This document shows, piece after piece, positions 24,992 to 34,023 of a DNA stretch of 64,000 nucleotides. Position 1 is the first letter of the stretch. Each line of letters opens with the position of its first letter. Both the position numbers and the translations under genes were made by a program. The notes beneath the pieces were generated by a model. It saw only the letters and a program-made list of their open reading frames with translations. It had not been told where the DNA came from and searched no databases. The stretch covers positions 2,914,001 through 2,978,000 of the forward strand of contig CP087563.1 of the NCBI GenBank assembly GCA_020974905.1. The letters are read 5' to 3'. The DNA comes from Planctomycetes bacterium syqfu (GTDB lineage Bacteria > Planctomycetota > Phycisphaerae > Phycisphaerales > Phycisphaeraceae).

Positions 24992-26728
24992 TCAAAAGGG
25001 AATGTCATCGTCATCGGGCCAGTTGTAATCCGGCTCGTCAGGAGCGTTGCCGGCAGCGACTGCCGTAGGGATTGCTCCAAGTTCGTAACGGGTAATGCGA
25101 TCAAATTTTTCACCGGTCACCGAGCGCACAGTGATGGTTAACGGTTGAGCCAACACACCGTTTTCGGCTAACTCGACGGCCTGTTCCACGGTATCGGGCA
25201 TGGGTTCGCTAGACCGGGCCTGCCACCAGGTGCTGGCTTTTTGCCAGGCATAACTGCCCTTGGGATGCGCGACACATATCCATTCGCTGTGGTATTCGTT
25301 AAATCCACAGCGGTAATCGACACGCAGTGTCTTGGGATGTTCCGGTGGCGCGCCACGTTTGGTGTGGATGCTGTAATAGACTGAACTGACGTCGTAATCG
25401 GTTTCAGTTACTTCACCGGATAACACACCCGCCGTCGAGGCACTGCCGTCATGTTTTTCCCGCTCCGGCGGTGGAAACTCATGACCGCAGTCCGGGCAGA
25501 TGCTGTAGGATGCATGGATCAATGCCTGGCAATTGGGACATTCTTTGGCCGGCAGCTTCATTGCTGCCTTTGCGCTCCGATTTATCCTTGATCTGTAAAG
25601 CATCGACCGGACCATGCCGCAGGATGTTGCCACCGAAGTCCAACACGAGGCAGTTGGTTTTGTCGGGATGCAGTCGGAAGCCACGGCCAACGGATTGATA
25701 AAACAAGCCCGGTGAATTGGTCGGACGCAGGAGCACAACGCAATCGATGATGGGCGCATCGAACCCGGTTGTCAGCACATTGACATTGACCAGATATTTC
25801 AGATCACCATTCTTAAAATCGGTGAGTGTCTTGTCCCGTTCAAAGGGCAAGGTTTCACCGCAGACAAATCCACACTGGTGACCCAATTCCTCCAAAATGC
25901 GTTGCACATGCAAAGCGTGTTTGACACCTGCGGCAAAGATCAGCACCGAATGACGGTCACCCGTCTGCTCGAGGATTTCCCGGCAGGCCGAGTGGACGAG
26001 ACCATCGTCATCCATCAGTGCTTCAACTTCACCGGCAATAAATTCGCCGGCTCGGCTATGCAGGTTGGATGTATCAGCCTTACGACGCCCAGCCTTGGTG
26101 ACAAGCGGGCAGAGATAACCCTGGGCTATCAATTCCCGGACACCAACTTCATAACACACATGATTCAACAGATGATCCGGAGCCGGACCACAGATCGTCC
26201 CACTGGTCATGCGATACGGCGTGGCTGTCAATCCGATGAGCCGAACATTGGGATTCACTACCTTGGCGTCAGCCAAAAACTGCCGGTACATCCCTTCGCC
26301 ACCGGAACCACCCGTCGGAATCATGTGTGCTTCATCGACCAGAATGATGTCAAAAGCATCCAGTTGAGCTGCACGTCGATAAACCGATTGAATCCCGGCC
26401 ACGATGATCGCATGGTCGGTGTCCCGGCTTTTCAACCCCGCCGAGTAGCACCCGATCTGGTGCCACAGATCGGGTGCCATGACGTGGAGCTTATCGACGG
26501 CCTGCTCAATCAATTCCTTGACGTGCGCGAGAACCAGAACACGACCGTCCCACTTCTGCACAACGTCCCGGCAAATCGCACCTAGGCACGCGGTCTTCCC
26601 CCAGCTGTCGGGATGACAACACAGGGATTGTCATCCCGACAGCGCAGATGCTCATACACAGCATCAACTGCTTCTGCCTGGTACGGACGCAAGGTGATCA
26701 CAGGTTGTTTAGTGCAAACCTGTGTCAA
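24992..26728 (-). pseudogene. DEAD/DEAH-box helicase interrupted by two frameshifts
   Basis: Three overlapping frames together make one about 570-residue SF2 helicase. Part 1 (TTG start at 26728, overlapping the ParB-like stop, TTGA) reads 'ITLRPYQAEAVDAVYEHLRC' up to 'CVVIPTAGG', the start of Walker A, then shifts. Part 2 continues 'KTACLGAICRDVVQKWDGRV', 'IILVDEAHMIP', 'LIGLTATPYRM', 'LKYLVNVNVLTTGFD' and 'SVGRGFRLHP', then shifts near 25560. Part 3 holds a zinc ribbon, 'KECPNCQALIHAS' with 'CPDCGHEF', and a C-terminal domain ending at 24992. Part 3 also has its own ATG (25561) after an AAAGG, so it could be made alone. One extra G in a five-G run repairs shift 1, and loss of one G in GCCGGCC repairs shift 2. 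Real mutation or sequencing error. Confidence 0.8.
26604..26643. repeat. Perfect 16-bp inverted repeat inside the helicase gene
   Basis: GCTGTCGGGATGACAA and TTGTCATCCCGACAGC, separated by 8 nt, form a perfect hairpin directly beside the five-G run where the helicase frame breaks in Walker A. On the coding strand it encodes the conserved RDDNP-CVVIPT stretch, so it may be partly coincidental. Confidence 0.75.
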
Positions 26729-27549
26729 TCGATCACCTCCTCGGGCAACATGAGTTGCTCGCTTGTCACCGAACGAAGGGCTGTGCAATCATTTGAGAGT
26801 CCTTTCTGGGACCGGAAAATTCGATTCAGTTCAGATGCGACCTGGCGCATGTAGTCTTCGCCGTAGATGCTGATCATGCTCCGGGCCGCTTGGGTGGGAT
26901 TTTTCAGGGGTAGCGAGATGGCCCGCATGGGAACGGGGGCGTTTTCGCTGTGACAGGCTTTGGGACGATAAGCGTTTTTGCCAAAATGCGGTGTCTTGGA
27001 TTTCGATGCACGACCGATGTTGCCCGTTTTCATTTGAGCAATTGTGCCGTGCTTGGTTTTGTAAGTTCGCTTTTGTTGCTCCAATTCAGAATTTTTACTT
27101 GCACATTGGGCAAGTGATGCACGGTACCGTCGAATCGTTGTATTGCACACACCACATTGCCGGGCAATTTCTCTATTCGACCATTGGCCCCACTCTTCAT
27201 CATCCAGCAGGGTTTGAATGGCTTTACGCTTATCCTCATTGGTCCGGCGCAGGCCATGCGTGGCATTGGCACCGACGGAATACAAAATCGCGTCACGACG
27301 CGTGCCCGGCTTGACATCGACCGCAATCGCTTTGCATTCGATCCGTTTGCTGGCCCAGTACCGATGGAAGCCATCAGCAAGCCAGTATGTTGAACCGTCA
27401 TGGAACACAGTCACCGGTGGCAGATCGACACCTTCGTTGTACAGCTCGGCATACTCGGCCACGACATCTTCATCAGTGGCCACACGCGGCTGCGTGCCAC
27501 CATCAATACGAATCTGATTGAGTTGGAGTGTTTGGATTTCAGTTGTCAT
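26725..27549 (-). CDS. ParB-like nuclease/partition domain protein
   Basis: I start at the ATG 27547-27549 (MTTEIQTLQLNQIRIDGGTQ), giving 274 residues, although the frame is open upstream to 28053. Residues about 8-95 form a ParB/Srx domain with 'TQPRVATDEDVVAEYAELYNEGVDLPPVTVFHDGSTYWLADGFHRYWAS' (the D-G-F-H-R box). 'GANATHGLRRTNEDKRKAIQTLLDDEEWGQWSNREIARQCGVCNTTIRRYRAS' is a helix-turn-helix that would bind DNA. The C-terminal 100 residues are basic and low in known motifs. Phage homologues are thought to act in DNA replication control or regulation rather than plasmid partition. It overlaps the next helicase gene by 4 nt. Confidence 0.82.
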   Translation of the reverse strand: MTTEIQTLQLNQIRIDGGTQPRVATDEDVVAEYAELYNEGVDLPPVTVFHDGSTYWLADGFHRYWASKRIECKAIAVDVKPGTRRDAILYSVGANATHGLRRTNEDKRKAIQTLLDDEEWGQWSNREIARQCGVCNTTIRRYRASLAQCASKNSELEQQKRTYKTKHGTIAQMKTGNIGRASKSKTPHFGKNAYRPKACHSENAPVPMRAISLPLKNPTQAARSMISIYGEDYMRQVASELNRIFRSQKGLSNDCTALRSVTSEQLMLPEEVID

Positions 27550-28026
27550 AAAGTTGATTACTTTCAAGGCTGGACATCGGGCTACCACATAACGGGCAAC
27601 GATGAAGTGGGTACTCATGGATTCGCACGACAAGTTGGCCACCGGGGATCGGGAGTCTGCGACGAGTGACAAGCAAATCAACTTGCGAATCGTCGAGATA
27701 TTCAACGCGTTAGCAAGTGACGATCTGAGTGCATGGAGGCAAAGTCGATATCGAACGACATCCCCGGCAAGCAGGCTTGAGCCCGCCTGGTTATCCGTTT
27801 CGTCTCTGACAAGAATATCACCGTCCCGTTGACACGCATTATTCAACGGAAAACCACGGCGGCGGGAAGTAGGGTATGCGGTTGAAGGTGTTTCAAGGGG
27901 CTCAAGGAATCGCTGTGCTACCGATCTCGATTCCCCGCCCCCCAAAACTTGCTGCCACTGGCTCAGGGCAGCGGTGCGATCGGGACGTGACTCAAGCCAC
28001 TCCCAAAACCTCACCATCCTCGGCAC
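27539..28026 (-). other. Doubtful coding stretch upstream of the ParB-like gene
   Basis: One frame (28026 to 27549, GTG behind GGAGGTTGTTG) reads 'MVRFWEWLESRPDRTAALSQWQQVLGGGE' and 'VAQRFLEPLETPSTAYP', then 'DVVRYRLCLHALRSSLANALN', which looks protein-like, and runs without a stop into the ParB gene. A second frame (27709-27539) reads 'DLLVTRRRLPIPGGQLVVRI' and 'HRCPLCGSPM', with a zinc-ribbon look, and its stop overlaps the ParB ATG (ATGACAACTGA), a typical phage coupling. The simplest view is one phage gene broken by a frameshift near 27700. Two small genes are also possible, but the second frame lacks an ATG. Confidence 0.35.
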
Positions 28027-28510
28027 CAACAACCTCCGAATGAGTGACAACATTACAGCAACACATCAGCCATGAAGCTGATGGGTATCGCACGTTCTGG
28101 ACCACGTTGGATTCCTTTCCCCGGCCATGAGAAGACCAGTCAATAAGACCACCCCGCCATCTTGTGGCAGGCAAACTTACAGCAAATGGCGCGCCGAGGA
28201 ACGGATTTTGAGAATATGTTGAATGAAGTGATATATTGAAATGGGCATGCTGCAATGACTGCCACAAATGACAATACGACATGCCGATCTGTCATGCTGG
28301 CAGACCGCTTTATATATCTTGAATCATCACCATCAAAACATACATATCGCCATCATTGACACCCTTTTTCGCCTGATCAGGCTTACCCCAAAGGGTATAT
28401 ATAACGAATATATTTATATAATACCAATGGCCCTTGAAAACATATATTTATATTGATATTTTGTTACCCCGCCTGTCTATTTGTTCCCCATTTTTTAACA
28501 GGAGTTCCCC
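28027..28510. other. Intergenic region at right end of prophage, no gene seen
   Basis: No believable gene. The right half is AT-rich (TATATATAACG, TATATTTATATAATACC) and must contain the promoter of the AT-hook gene. The prophage boundary may lie here or just to the right. I could not identify an att repeat, since the partner end is outside the window. Confidence 0.5.
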
Positions 28511-28924
28511 ATGACAACATCCAATGTAGCAATCGAACTGCGCAGGCTTGTGCAACAGCTTCATAACGAGCGTGCAGAACACGTTAATGCTATCGAGGCC
28601 ATTGATCAGACGTTCCAAGAATTGGGACTTGATGCGCACAAGACAACCGTCAAACCACGACGCGGACGTCCTTTCGGCAGCAAAAGCACTGTAAATAATG
28701 GGGCAATTGGCAAATGCAAGATACCTACAGTCACTGCTGACGCATTTGTCTTGTCGTTCATTCAAGCCAATCCTGATTGCACAACGGCTCAAGTCAACGA
28801 ACACTGGATAACGGAAGGCCGTAACGGCAAGGCCGATCAGGCTCTGTTCAAACTCACCAGGAATGGTCAGATTTCTCGCAAGAATATTAAGGGACGGCGA
28901 GGAAGTATGTATACCATAAAATAG
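28511..28924 (+). CDS. AT-hook/coiled-coil small DNA-binding protein
   Basis: The 137-residue product starts MTTSNVAIELRRLVQQLHNE. Residues about 5-40 form a coiled-coil helix (LRRLVQQLHNERAEHVNAIEAIDQTFQEL). 'VKPRRGRPFGSKST' is an AT-hook (RGRP core) near residue 50. Residues about 75-137 ('ADAFVLSFIQANPDCTTAQVNEHWITEGRNGKADQALFKLTRNGQISRKNIKGRRGSMYTI') look like a winged helix. The layout (oligomerisation helix, AT-hook, winged helix) suggests a nucleoid-associated or regulatory protein, but no named family is certain. It has an AGGAG site 9 nt upstream and its own terminator, so it is a single-gene unit at the prophage border. Confidence 0.75.
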   Translation: MTTSNVAIELRRLVQQLHNERAEHVNAIEAIDQTFQELGLDAHKTTVKPRRGRPFGSKSTVNNGAIGKCKIPTVTADAFVLSFIQANPDCTTAQVNEHWITEGRNGKADQALFKLTRNGQISRKNIKGRRGSMYTIK

Positions 28925-28953
28925 TTATTATTGCCACAAATTAGGTCATATAT

Positions 28954-28977
28954 AACCCAGCTTGACGCTGGGTTTTT
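28954..28977 (+). terminator. Rho-independent terminator of the AT-hook gene
   Basis: AACCCAGC-TTGAC-GCTGGGTT followed by TTT gives an 8-bp stem, 30 nt after the stop at 28924. Confidence 0.85.
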
Positions 28978-29280
28978 AATATATATATTTAACTATTTCA
29001 AATCTCCATATCCATATTAAGTAAGACCGTTTCGGCGGCGGTACAAATCTACGGACGTTCAAAATCACCATGCACCGTCTTGCAGCGTAAAACCTAACCC
29101 ATATCTACATATTTACTGATTGATAAATGAAGATCAAAATACTGCCACACCTGCATTAAAGTGTTTTTGAACGGAATTAAATAAAATCAGGCATTTCAAA
29201 AAACGAAAACGTATCAAACCAGCATTAATCTATTTTCTAATTGGTCCACCTACGTGAATTTTGTACATGCTGTTTCTTTA
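28978..29280. other. Intergenic region, no gene seen
   Basis: No gene, tRNA or clear repeat. It is AT-rich and separates the plus-strand AT-hook gene from the 3' end of the sugar operon. A terminator for the operon would be expected, but I see no strong hairpin with a T-run on the minus strand. Confidence 0.5.
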
Positions 29281-30621
29281 TCAATTGCTGAATTCATGAT
29301 TGATTTCCGATGCCAGTGCTTCAAACATCTCATCCGTCATCGCCTGAATCTCATCCAAGGAACAAACTGCTGCGGTCAACGGATCCAGAGCGATTGCCTG
29401 GAAAACTTTCCTCCGTGATCCTTCCAAAGCAGCTTGCGCGCCCATCATCTGGAAGTTGATCATGTTACGATTCAAGCCTGCCAACTGCTCGGGATAATCG
29501 GTCACCTGGCAAGGAGTGATTCCGTTGGCGTTCACCATACAGGGCACTTCTACAGAGCATTCGCTGGGCAAGTTCGGGATCAAACCGTAATTCATCACAT
29601 TCAGATTAGCGCACATCATCTGGTCATTTTCGATCGCGTCAATCAACTGCACGCCATATTCATCACTTGGTGACAAGTCGATTTCCTGTTTACCTACGAC
29701 GATATCTGCAATCTTCTTTTCATTGTCGATTTGCATTTGATCACACACATGCAATGAAGCGCCGGATGTGCCATGCTCCATGCTGTAAGTTAAATCAAAA
29801 CCTTCAGGAAGACTGCAATACTTTTCAATGAGATCAGCGCGTTTGCGGAAGTATGGGATATATTCACTTCCATGCCCGCTGGACTCGGTGGAAAAATAGC
29901 CGAAGTGTCGCATCAATTCAAACCGCACACGGTCCTGTTTATATATATTCGGTTGTCCCATCGCTTTGTGCAATTGAGGATAGGCATCCTGACGATTGAC
30001 TTCAAACTTCAGGAAAAAAGCTTGATGGTTTACCCCTGCAACAAAATGATTAACCTGATTGGGATCCACATCAATATACTTTGCCAACTGCGCGACAGTA
30101 TGTTGCACACTGTGACATAGCCCATAAACCTTCACTGTCTTGGCGCGATGGCTCGCAGCAATCGTATTCAGTGACATGGGATTGACATAGTTAAGCAAAT
30201 AAGCACCCGGGCAAATCTGCTCCATGGCATCGATTACTTCAAATAAATGCTTAAGCGTCCGCAAACCACGGAACATGCCACCTGGCCCCATGCTGTCAGC
30301 AACGACCTGATCAACACCGTATCTCCGGGGAATTTCCTGTTCGATGCGTTGATGTGCCAATGTGCCGGATCGGAAAATCGTAATGACGTAATGGGCATCC
30401 TGCAAGGCTTTGTTCAGATCGGTTGTTGCAATGAAGTTCGGTTTGACATCCAGTTGCTGACCGATCTTTTGGGTAAAGACAACCGCAGCATCCAATCGCT
30501 TTTGATCAATATCCATCAGAGCGATTCGACTGTCCCTGAGTTTGGGGTTACGCAGAATGTCCTTGATAAAATTCTGAGTAAAAATCACCCCACCCGCACC
30601 AATGATTGCAATATTTGCCAT
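29281..30621 (-). CDS. GH4 NAD-dependent glycosidase, alpha-galactosidase (MelA)-like
   Basis: The 446-residue product is a family GH4 glycosidase, which uses NAD and a metal and oxidises C3 of the sugar. It begins MANIAIIGAGGVIFTQNFIK (NAD-binding G-x-G-G). 'RYGVDQVVADSMGPGGMFRGLRT' follows, then 'YLLNYVNPMSLNTIAASH', 'KVYGLCHSVQHTVAQLA' (catalytic Cys/His metal ligands) and 'GVNHQAFFLKFEV'. The CHSVQ form is that of MelA alpha-galactosidases rather than phospho-glucosidases. It has no signal peptide and acts in the cytoplasm. It is the last gene of the eight-gene operon, 38 nt after the isomerase gene, and probably feeds the sugar the operon processes. Confidence 0.92.
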   Translation of the reverse strand: MANIAIIGAGGVIFTQNFIKDILRNPKLRDSRIALMDIDQKRLDAAVVFTQKIGQQLDVKPNFIATTDLNKALQDAHYVITIFRSGTLAHQRIEQEIPRRYGVDQVVADSMGPGGMFRGLRTLKHLFEVIDAMEQICPGAYLLNYVNPMSLNTIAASHRAKTVKVYGLCHSVQHTVAQLAKYIDVDPNQVNHFVAGVNHQAFFLKFEVNRQDAYPQLHKAMGQPNIYKQDRVRFELMRHFGYFSTESSGHGSEYIPYFRKRADLIEKYCSLPEGFDLTYSMEHGTSGASLHVCDQMQIDNEKKIADIVVGKQEIDLSPSDEYGVQLIDAIENDQMMCANLNVMNYGLIPNLPSECSVEVPCMVNANGITPCQVTDYPEQLAGLNRNMINFQMMGAQAALEGSRRKVFQAIALDPLTAAVCSLDEIQAMTDEMFEALASEINHEFSN

Positions 30622-30659
30622 GACGGCTTATTCCTATCAAAAATATCTTTGAAATTCAT

Positions 30660-32024
30660 TTAATTGAGCACAATCGGTTCGATGTTCATGACTCTGCAAA
30701 GATCGACAAGTTGATCACCAATCTCCCCATGCACCACGGAGAAATGATGTTCGAATCCTTGATAGACCAGCGTCTGTGCCAAGGTCGGTAAATCGACATC
30801 GAATTTAATTTGTAATGGATTGCCACGGAGCAGTTGTGGAGTTTGGATGGCAGTACCCGTGGTGATGAGCATGCGGTATCCGTCGCCTGTTTGGTTTTCA
30901 CTGAGTCTTGCGATGGTTACGCGGCCGGGTTTGAGTGGGAACTCCACGGTGACACCCTTCTTTTCTCCGCCGTCGATGATGGAGTGCTTATGCAGCTGTG
31001 GTTTCGTGTCGGCGCTGCAAAGTGATTGTGGGGCTGCCCCGCAATGCCAGGTGATGCCGGTGTTGTTTTCACCATCGATTGAAATCAGGTCACAGAAGAA
31101 CGGTAAATTGCCTGACAGTGCGTGTTGGATCGCCATGGTGACCGTGCCATAGACATCACCCTCGCAGCCGGAGAGGATACCGATGTCGTTGAGCATGCTG
31201 GAGACCGCGCACACGCCAACGCCAAACAGATCACCAAACTCCGGCCAACATCGGATGGCAAAGCTGTCGAGTTGGTACTTGTCTTTGAGCTGCATAAACG
31301 CCTGATACAGCGCAGCACTTTTATCCAACTCATCCTGCGATGCATCGTTATTGGATGCCGATTGCGTGAGTTGCACCAGGCCTTGCTGTTGTAGAGTTGG
31401 GTCGATTTTTCGAGATAGTTCTACGAGTTCGTACAGCGTAATCAGCTCAATCTCCACACCCAATTCCCGACGCAACAACAATTCATTAGCATCCGAGGTA
31501 TAGAAACCCGGCACGCGATTGCCCACCAAACCGAGCTTCAATTGCGAGAGTCGTTTGACACACGCACAGACCTTTAATTGGCCTTGCAACATGAGCAATA
31601 CCTCGTCAATGTCAGCATGCACATGCAGGTAATCGTGCCCAAGCTTCCAAAGTGTATGCGCATTCATATTCACCGCACAGAATGAGTTGGCACTTAGCCG
31701 CCCCCCTTGCATCGGCGGTTCAGGCATCGACCAGAATATCACCGGCACCTTCAATCGCTTGGCCAGCATCGGGACAATGGTCCCCAGGGCAAACGTCGTA
31801 AAATGAACCACCAATACATCGACCTGCGATTGGGCCAAGGTCTCGGCAAGATCGGCAGCTTCCTGATCGGTGGTGATCAGTTTTTCACCCCCTGCAACGG
31901 TCGTATCGGGCATTGCTTCTTTGAGGATTGCCAATCCATGTATACGGATATCATCTAATCGCGCATCGGCCCAACTGCTTTTGGCGCATGGGACGTATCC
32001 AATGGTAAACGTGCTTTGTGACAT
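30660..32024 (-). CDS. L-fucose/L-arabinose isomerase-family protein
   Basis: I start at the ATG 32022-32024 (MSQSTFTIGYVPCAKSSWAD), giving 454 residues. The pattern is that of the FucI/AraA-like isomerases: a Rossmann-like N-half ('ALAETLAQSQVDVLVVHFTTFALGTIVPMLAKRLKVPVIFWSMPEPP'), 'LGLVGNRVPGFYTSDANE', then 'SFAIRCWPEFGDLFGVGVCAVSSMLNDIGILSGCEGDVYGTVTMAIQHAL' with metal ligands (E in CWPEF, E and D in CEGDV) and a late H in 'EHHFSVVHGE'. It should interconvert an aldose and a ketose; the exact sugar is unknown. It lies between the GH4 and aldolase genes. Confidence 0.85.
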   Translation of the reverse strand: MSQSTFTIGYVPCAKSSWADARLDDIRIHGLAILKEAMPDTTVAGGEKLITTDQEAADLAETLAQSQVDVLVVHFTTFALGTIVPMLAKRLKVPVIFWSMPEPPMQGGRLSANSFCAVNMNAHTLWKLGHDYLHVHADIDEVLLMLQGQLKVCACVKRLSQLKLGLVGNRVPGFYTSDANELLLRRELGVEIELITLYELVELSRKIDPTLQQQGLVQLTQSASNNDASQDELDKSAALYQAFMQLKDKYQLDSFAIRCWPEFGDLFGVGVCAVSSMLNDIGILSGCEGDVYGTVTMAIQHALSGNLPFFCDLISIDGENNTGITWHCGAAPQSLCSADTKPQLHKHSIIDGGEKKGVTVEFPLKPGRVTIARLSENQTGDGYRMLITTGTAIQTPQLLRGNPLQIKFDVDLPTLAQTLVYQGFEHHFSVVHGEIGDQLVDLCRVMNIEPIVLN

Positions 32025-32044
32025 GCTCGAATTCAACTTTCAAA

Positions 32045-32887
32045 TCAATGGACGGGCTGGGTCATACTTGCCAAACGTATTTTACGCCCAGCTAACTCCG
32101 AAATGCGATTGACGATGGGGTCCATGAATAAATCAACCGGGACAAAGTTTTCGCCATGCGTTTGAATCTCATCACGAACCGCATGAAGAAACTCTGCCAT
32201 GAATTCGGTAGCAATGTTGAGCTTTGCAAAACCGGATGTAATGACCTGCTGGACTTTATCATCCGGCGTATCTGAACCGCCATGTAAGACCAGTGGAATT
32301 TTCACCAGTTCACCGATCTCTTTAGCCAAGTCCGTCTGAATCACCGGCGCCGTTTTGTAAAAACCATGGGATGTCCCCACCGCTGCTGCCAAAGCATCCA
32401 CCCCCGTCTCATTGGCAAACTCCAAGACCTCTTGGGCTGTGGGCAAAGGTGTCTTGTCATTTTCAGTATATGGGATATGCCCCACTTCACCTTCAATGGT
32501 CAGACCTGCATCATGAGCTAACTTCACAGCTACAGATGTCTGCTTAATATTTTCCTCGTAAGGCAACGTTGAACCATCAAACATCACCGACGTAAAACCA
32601 TAGTCGATGGCCTGCTTGATCTGCTTGAGTGTCTGCCCGTGATCCAAGTGTAAAGCGACGTTCAAGTCCGTCTGCTCTGCCAGATGTCGAACCAGTGCTG
32701 CGACATAGTGCGCCTTACCGGTATCAAACAACCGACGAAACACCTGGCAAATCACAGGTTGCTTTTCGCGTTCAGCAGCCTGCAACACAGCCGTGACTGT
32801 TTCACAATTCACGACATTAAACGCACACACCGCTCGGCCTTCAGCACGAGCTTGTGGCAGGATTCCATTAAAATCAACCAATGGCAT
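32045..32887 (-). CDS. Class II (zinc) fructose/tagatose-bisphosphate-type aldolase
   Basis: The 280-residue product has the class II aldolase core: 'AFNVVNCETVTAVLQAAEREKQPVICQV', 'VALHLDHGQTLKQIKQAIDYGFTSVMFDGSTLPYEEN' (catalytic Asp and a zinc His), 'GLTIEGEVGHIPYTE', 'DALAAAVGTSHGFYK', 'IPLVLHGGSDTPDDKVQQVITSGFAKLNIATEF' (zinc His in LHGGSD). It would split a 6-phospho or bisphospho ketose into two three-carbon units. The family covers FBP, tagatose-BP and 5-dehydro-2-deoxy-6-phosphogluconate (IolJ) aldolases; the nearby IolB makes the last an attractive choice, but sequence alone cannot decide. Confidence 0.9.
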   Translation of the reverse strand: MPLVDFNGILPQARAEGRAVCAFNVVNCETVTAVLQAAEREKQPVICQVFRRLFDTGKAHYVAALVRHLAEQTDLNVALHLDHGQTLKQIKQAIDYGFTSVMFDGSTLPYEENIKQTSVAVKLAHDAGLTIEGEVGHIPYTENDKTPLPTAQEVLEFANETGVDALAAAVGTSHGFYKTAPVIQTDLAKEIGELVKIPLVLHGGSDTPDDKVQQVITSGFAKLNIATEFMAEFLHAVRDEIQTHGENFVPVDLFMDPIVNRISELAGRKIRLASMTQPVH

Positions 32888-32911
32888 TGAACTTGTTCAC
32901 TTTCTTATGAC

Positions 32912-33949
32912 TTAAGCTTTTGCGGAGCAAGCCAACAGGGCTTCTTCCAGACTCATCACATCTATCCCTGCTCCGCGAAGTATCCGCAACGTGTATGGGC
33001 TGGCGGTCACGATCCGATCAAGCGGTTGATCCATCATGCTTTTGAATCGCTCAACCATCATCTGAACCAGCTTGGGATGCAATTGATCCAGGACCATTGC
33101 CGCTTCTCCTAACGCGTAGGACTCTTCGGGATTCGTGCCGAAGGGGTTGAGTTGATAGCCAGCCTGCTCAAGTAATTGCCGGGGCTCAACCGTGATGTCG
33201 TTGTAGTTTCGCAGATAGTCACTGTCGATGTAATAGACCACCTCGTCATTGCACTGAAGTGTCACCTTCTTCGCGTCGACCAGTTTTGTGAGATAGGTTG
33301 AGCTGTGCTCAATGGTGATACCATCCCAATCGATCTCCCATGAGGGATAGTCGTTTTTCAAAGCATCAAATGCAGCAGGCGAATTAGTCACGACAGTTGA
33401 GCAGCCGGACTTTTTGATCATGGCAGCAATCTGTTTTGCCATTTCTTTGGCCTGATCAGTCAATCCAAGGACGGAAGGTATTTTACCAGTGTCATTGACT
33501 TGCAATACCTGAACGGTCTTGTCTGTGAGATGCACAAGCTGATGCTCGAAAGTATCTTTCTGCGTGCTCAAAATCAAGACATCCTGCCCCTCGCCGGTGA
33601 GTTTGGGGTCAAATTGCTCCTGGATCGATTGGGCTAACTGAGACACTGCTTCGGGCACCAGATTCTGCTCGACAATGTCTCGTCTTGCCTGAAGAACCAA
33701 ACCCGCTTCGTCATAATGACTGACACAATGCTTGCGGCACGCAGCACTGAGTGTGCTTTGATACATGACATTGATAAAGTCGGGATTGGCCAACTGCTCG
33801 GGATTCATACGGATGCGATCGAGAACCAAAGCCCGGCCACGTGGAGTATCCGCTTCGCGAAAAGTCACATTGCCGGTGGTGTCCAAATGCCGACACATAA
33901 AACAGAATCGGCAAGCACTGATGACGTCTGTGTGTGTTTGAATATGCAT
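32912..33949 (-). CDS. Fe-S cluster protein, GlcF/heterodisulfide-reductase-like partner of FAD oxidase
   Basis: I start at the ATG 33947-33949 (MHIQTHTDVISACRFCFMCR) because GAGG lies 9 nt upstream, giving 345 residues; the longer frame runs into the previous gene's strand shadow. 'ACRFCFMCRHLDTTGN' gives a C-x2-C-x2-C set, and 'AACRKHCVSHYDE' may supply further ligands, so a 4Fe-4S cluster is likely though the usual fourth C-P is missing. The C-terminal 'CCG' motif of GlcF-like proteins is also not clear. It should pass electrons from the adjacent FAD oxidase to the membrane chain. Confidence 0.75.
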   Translation of the reverse strand: MHIQTHTDVISACRFCFMCRHLDTTGNVTFREADTPRGRALVLDRIRMNPEQLANPDFINVMYQSTLSAACRKHCVSHYDEAGLVLQARRDIVEQNLVPEAVSQLAQSIQEQFDPKLTGEGQDVLILSTQKDTFEHQLVHLTDKTVQVLQVNDTGKIPSVLGLTDQAKEMAKQIAAMIKKSGCSTVVTNSPAAFDALKNDYPSWEIDWDGITIEHSSTYLTKLVDAKKVTLQCNDEVVYYIDSDYLRNYNDITVEPRQLLEQAGYQLNPFGTNPEESYALGEAAMVLDQLHPKLVQMMVERFKSMMDQPLDRIVTASPYTLRILRGAGIDVMSLEEALLACSAKA

Positions 33950-34023
33950 GGTAAAAACCTCGCTCTGATTGAGCTTGTTATTGATTCGAGAAACGACCGG
34001 GGCGTCCGGGAAACTTCCAGGGA

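Noticed and set aside
26582-26728. Programmed frameshift in the helicase
   Set aside because: No canonical slippery heptamer with a downstream structure was seen, and a one-base indel in a G-run explains it more simply.
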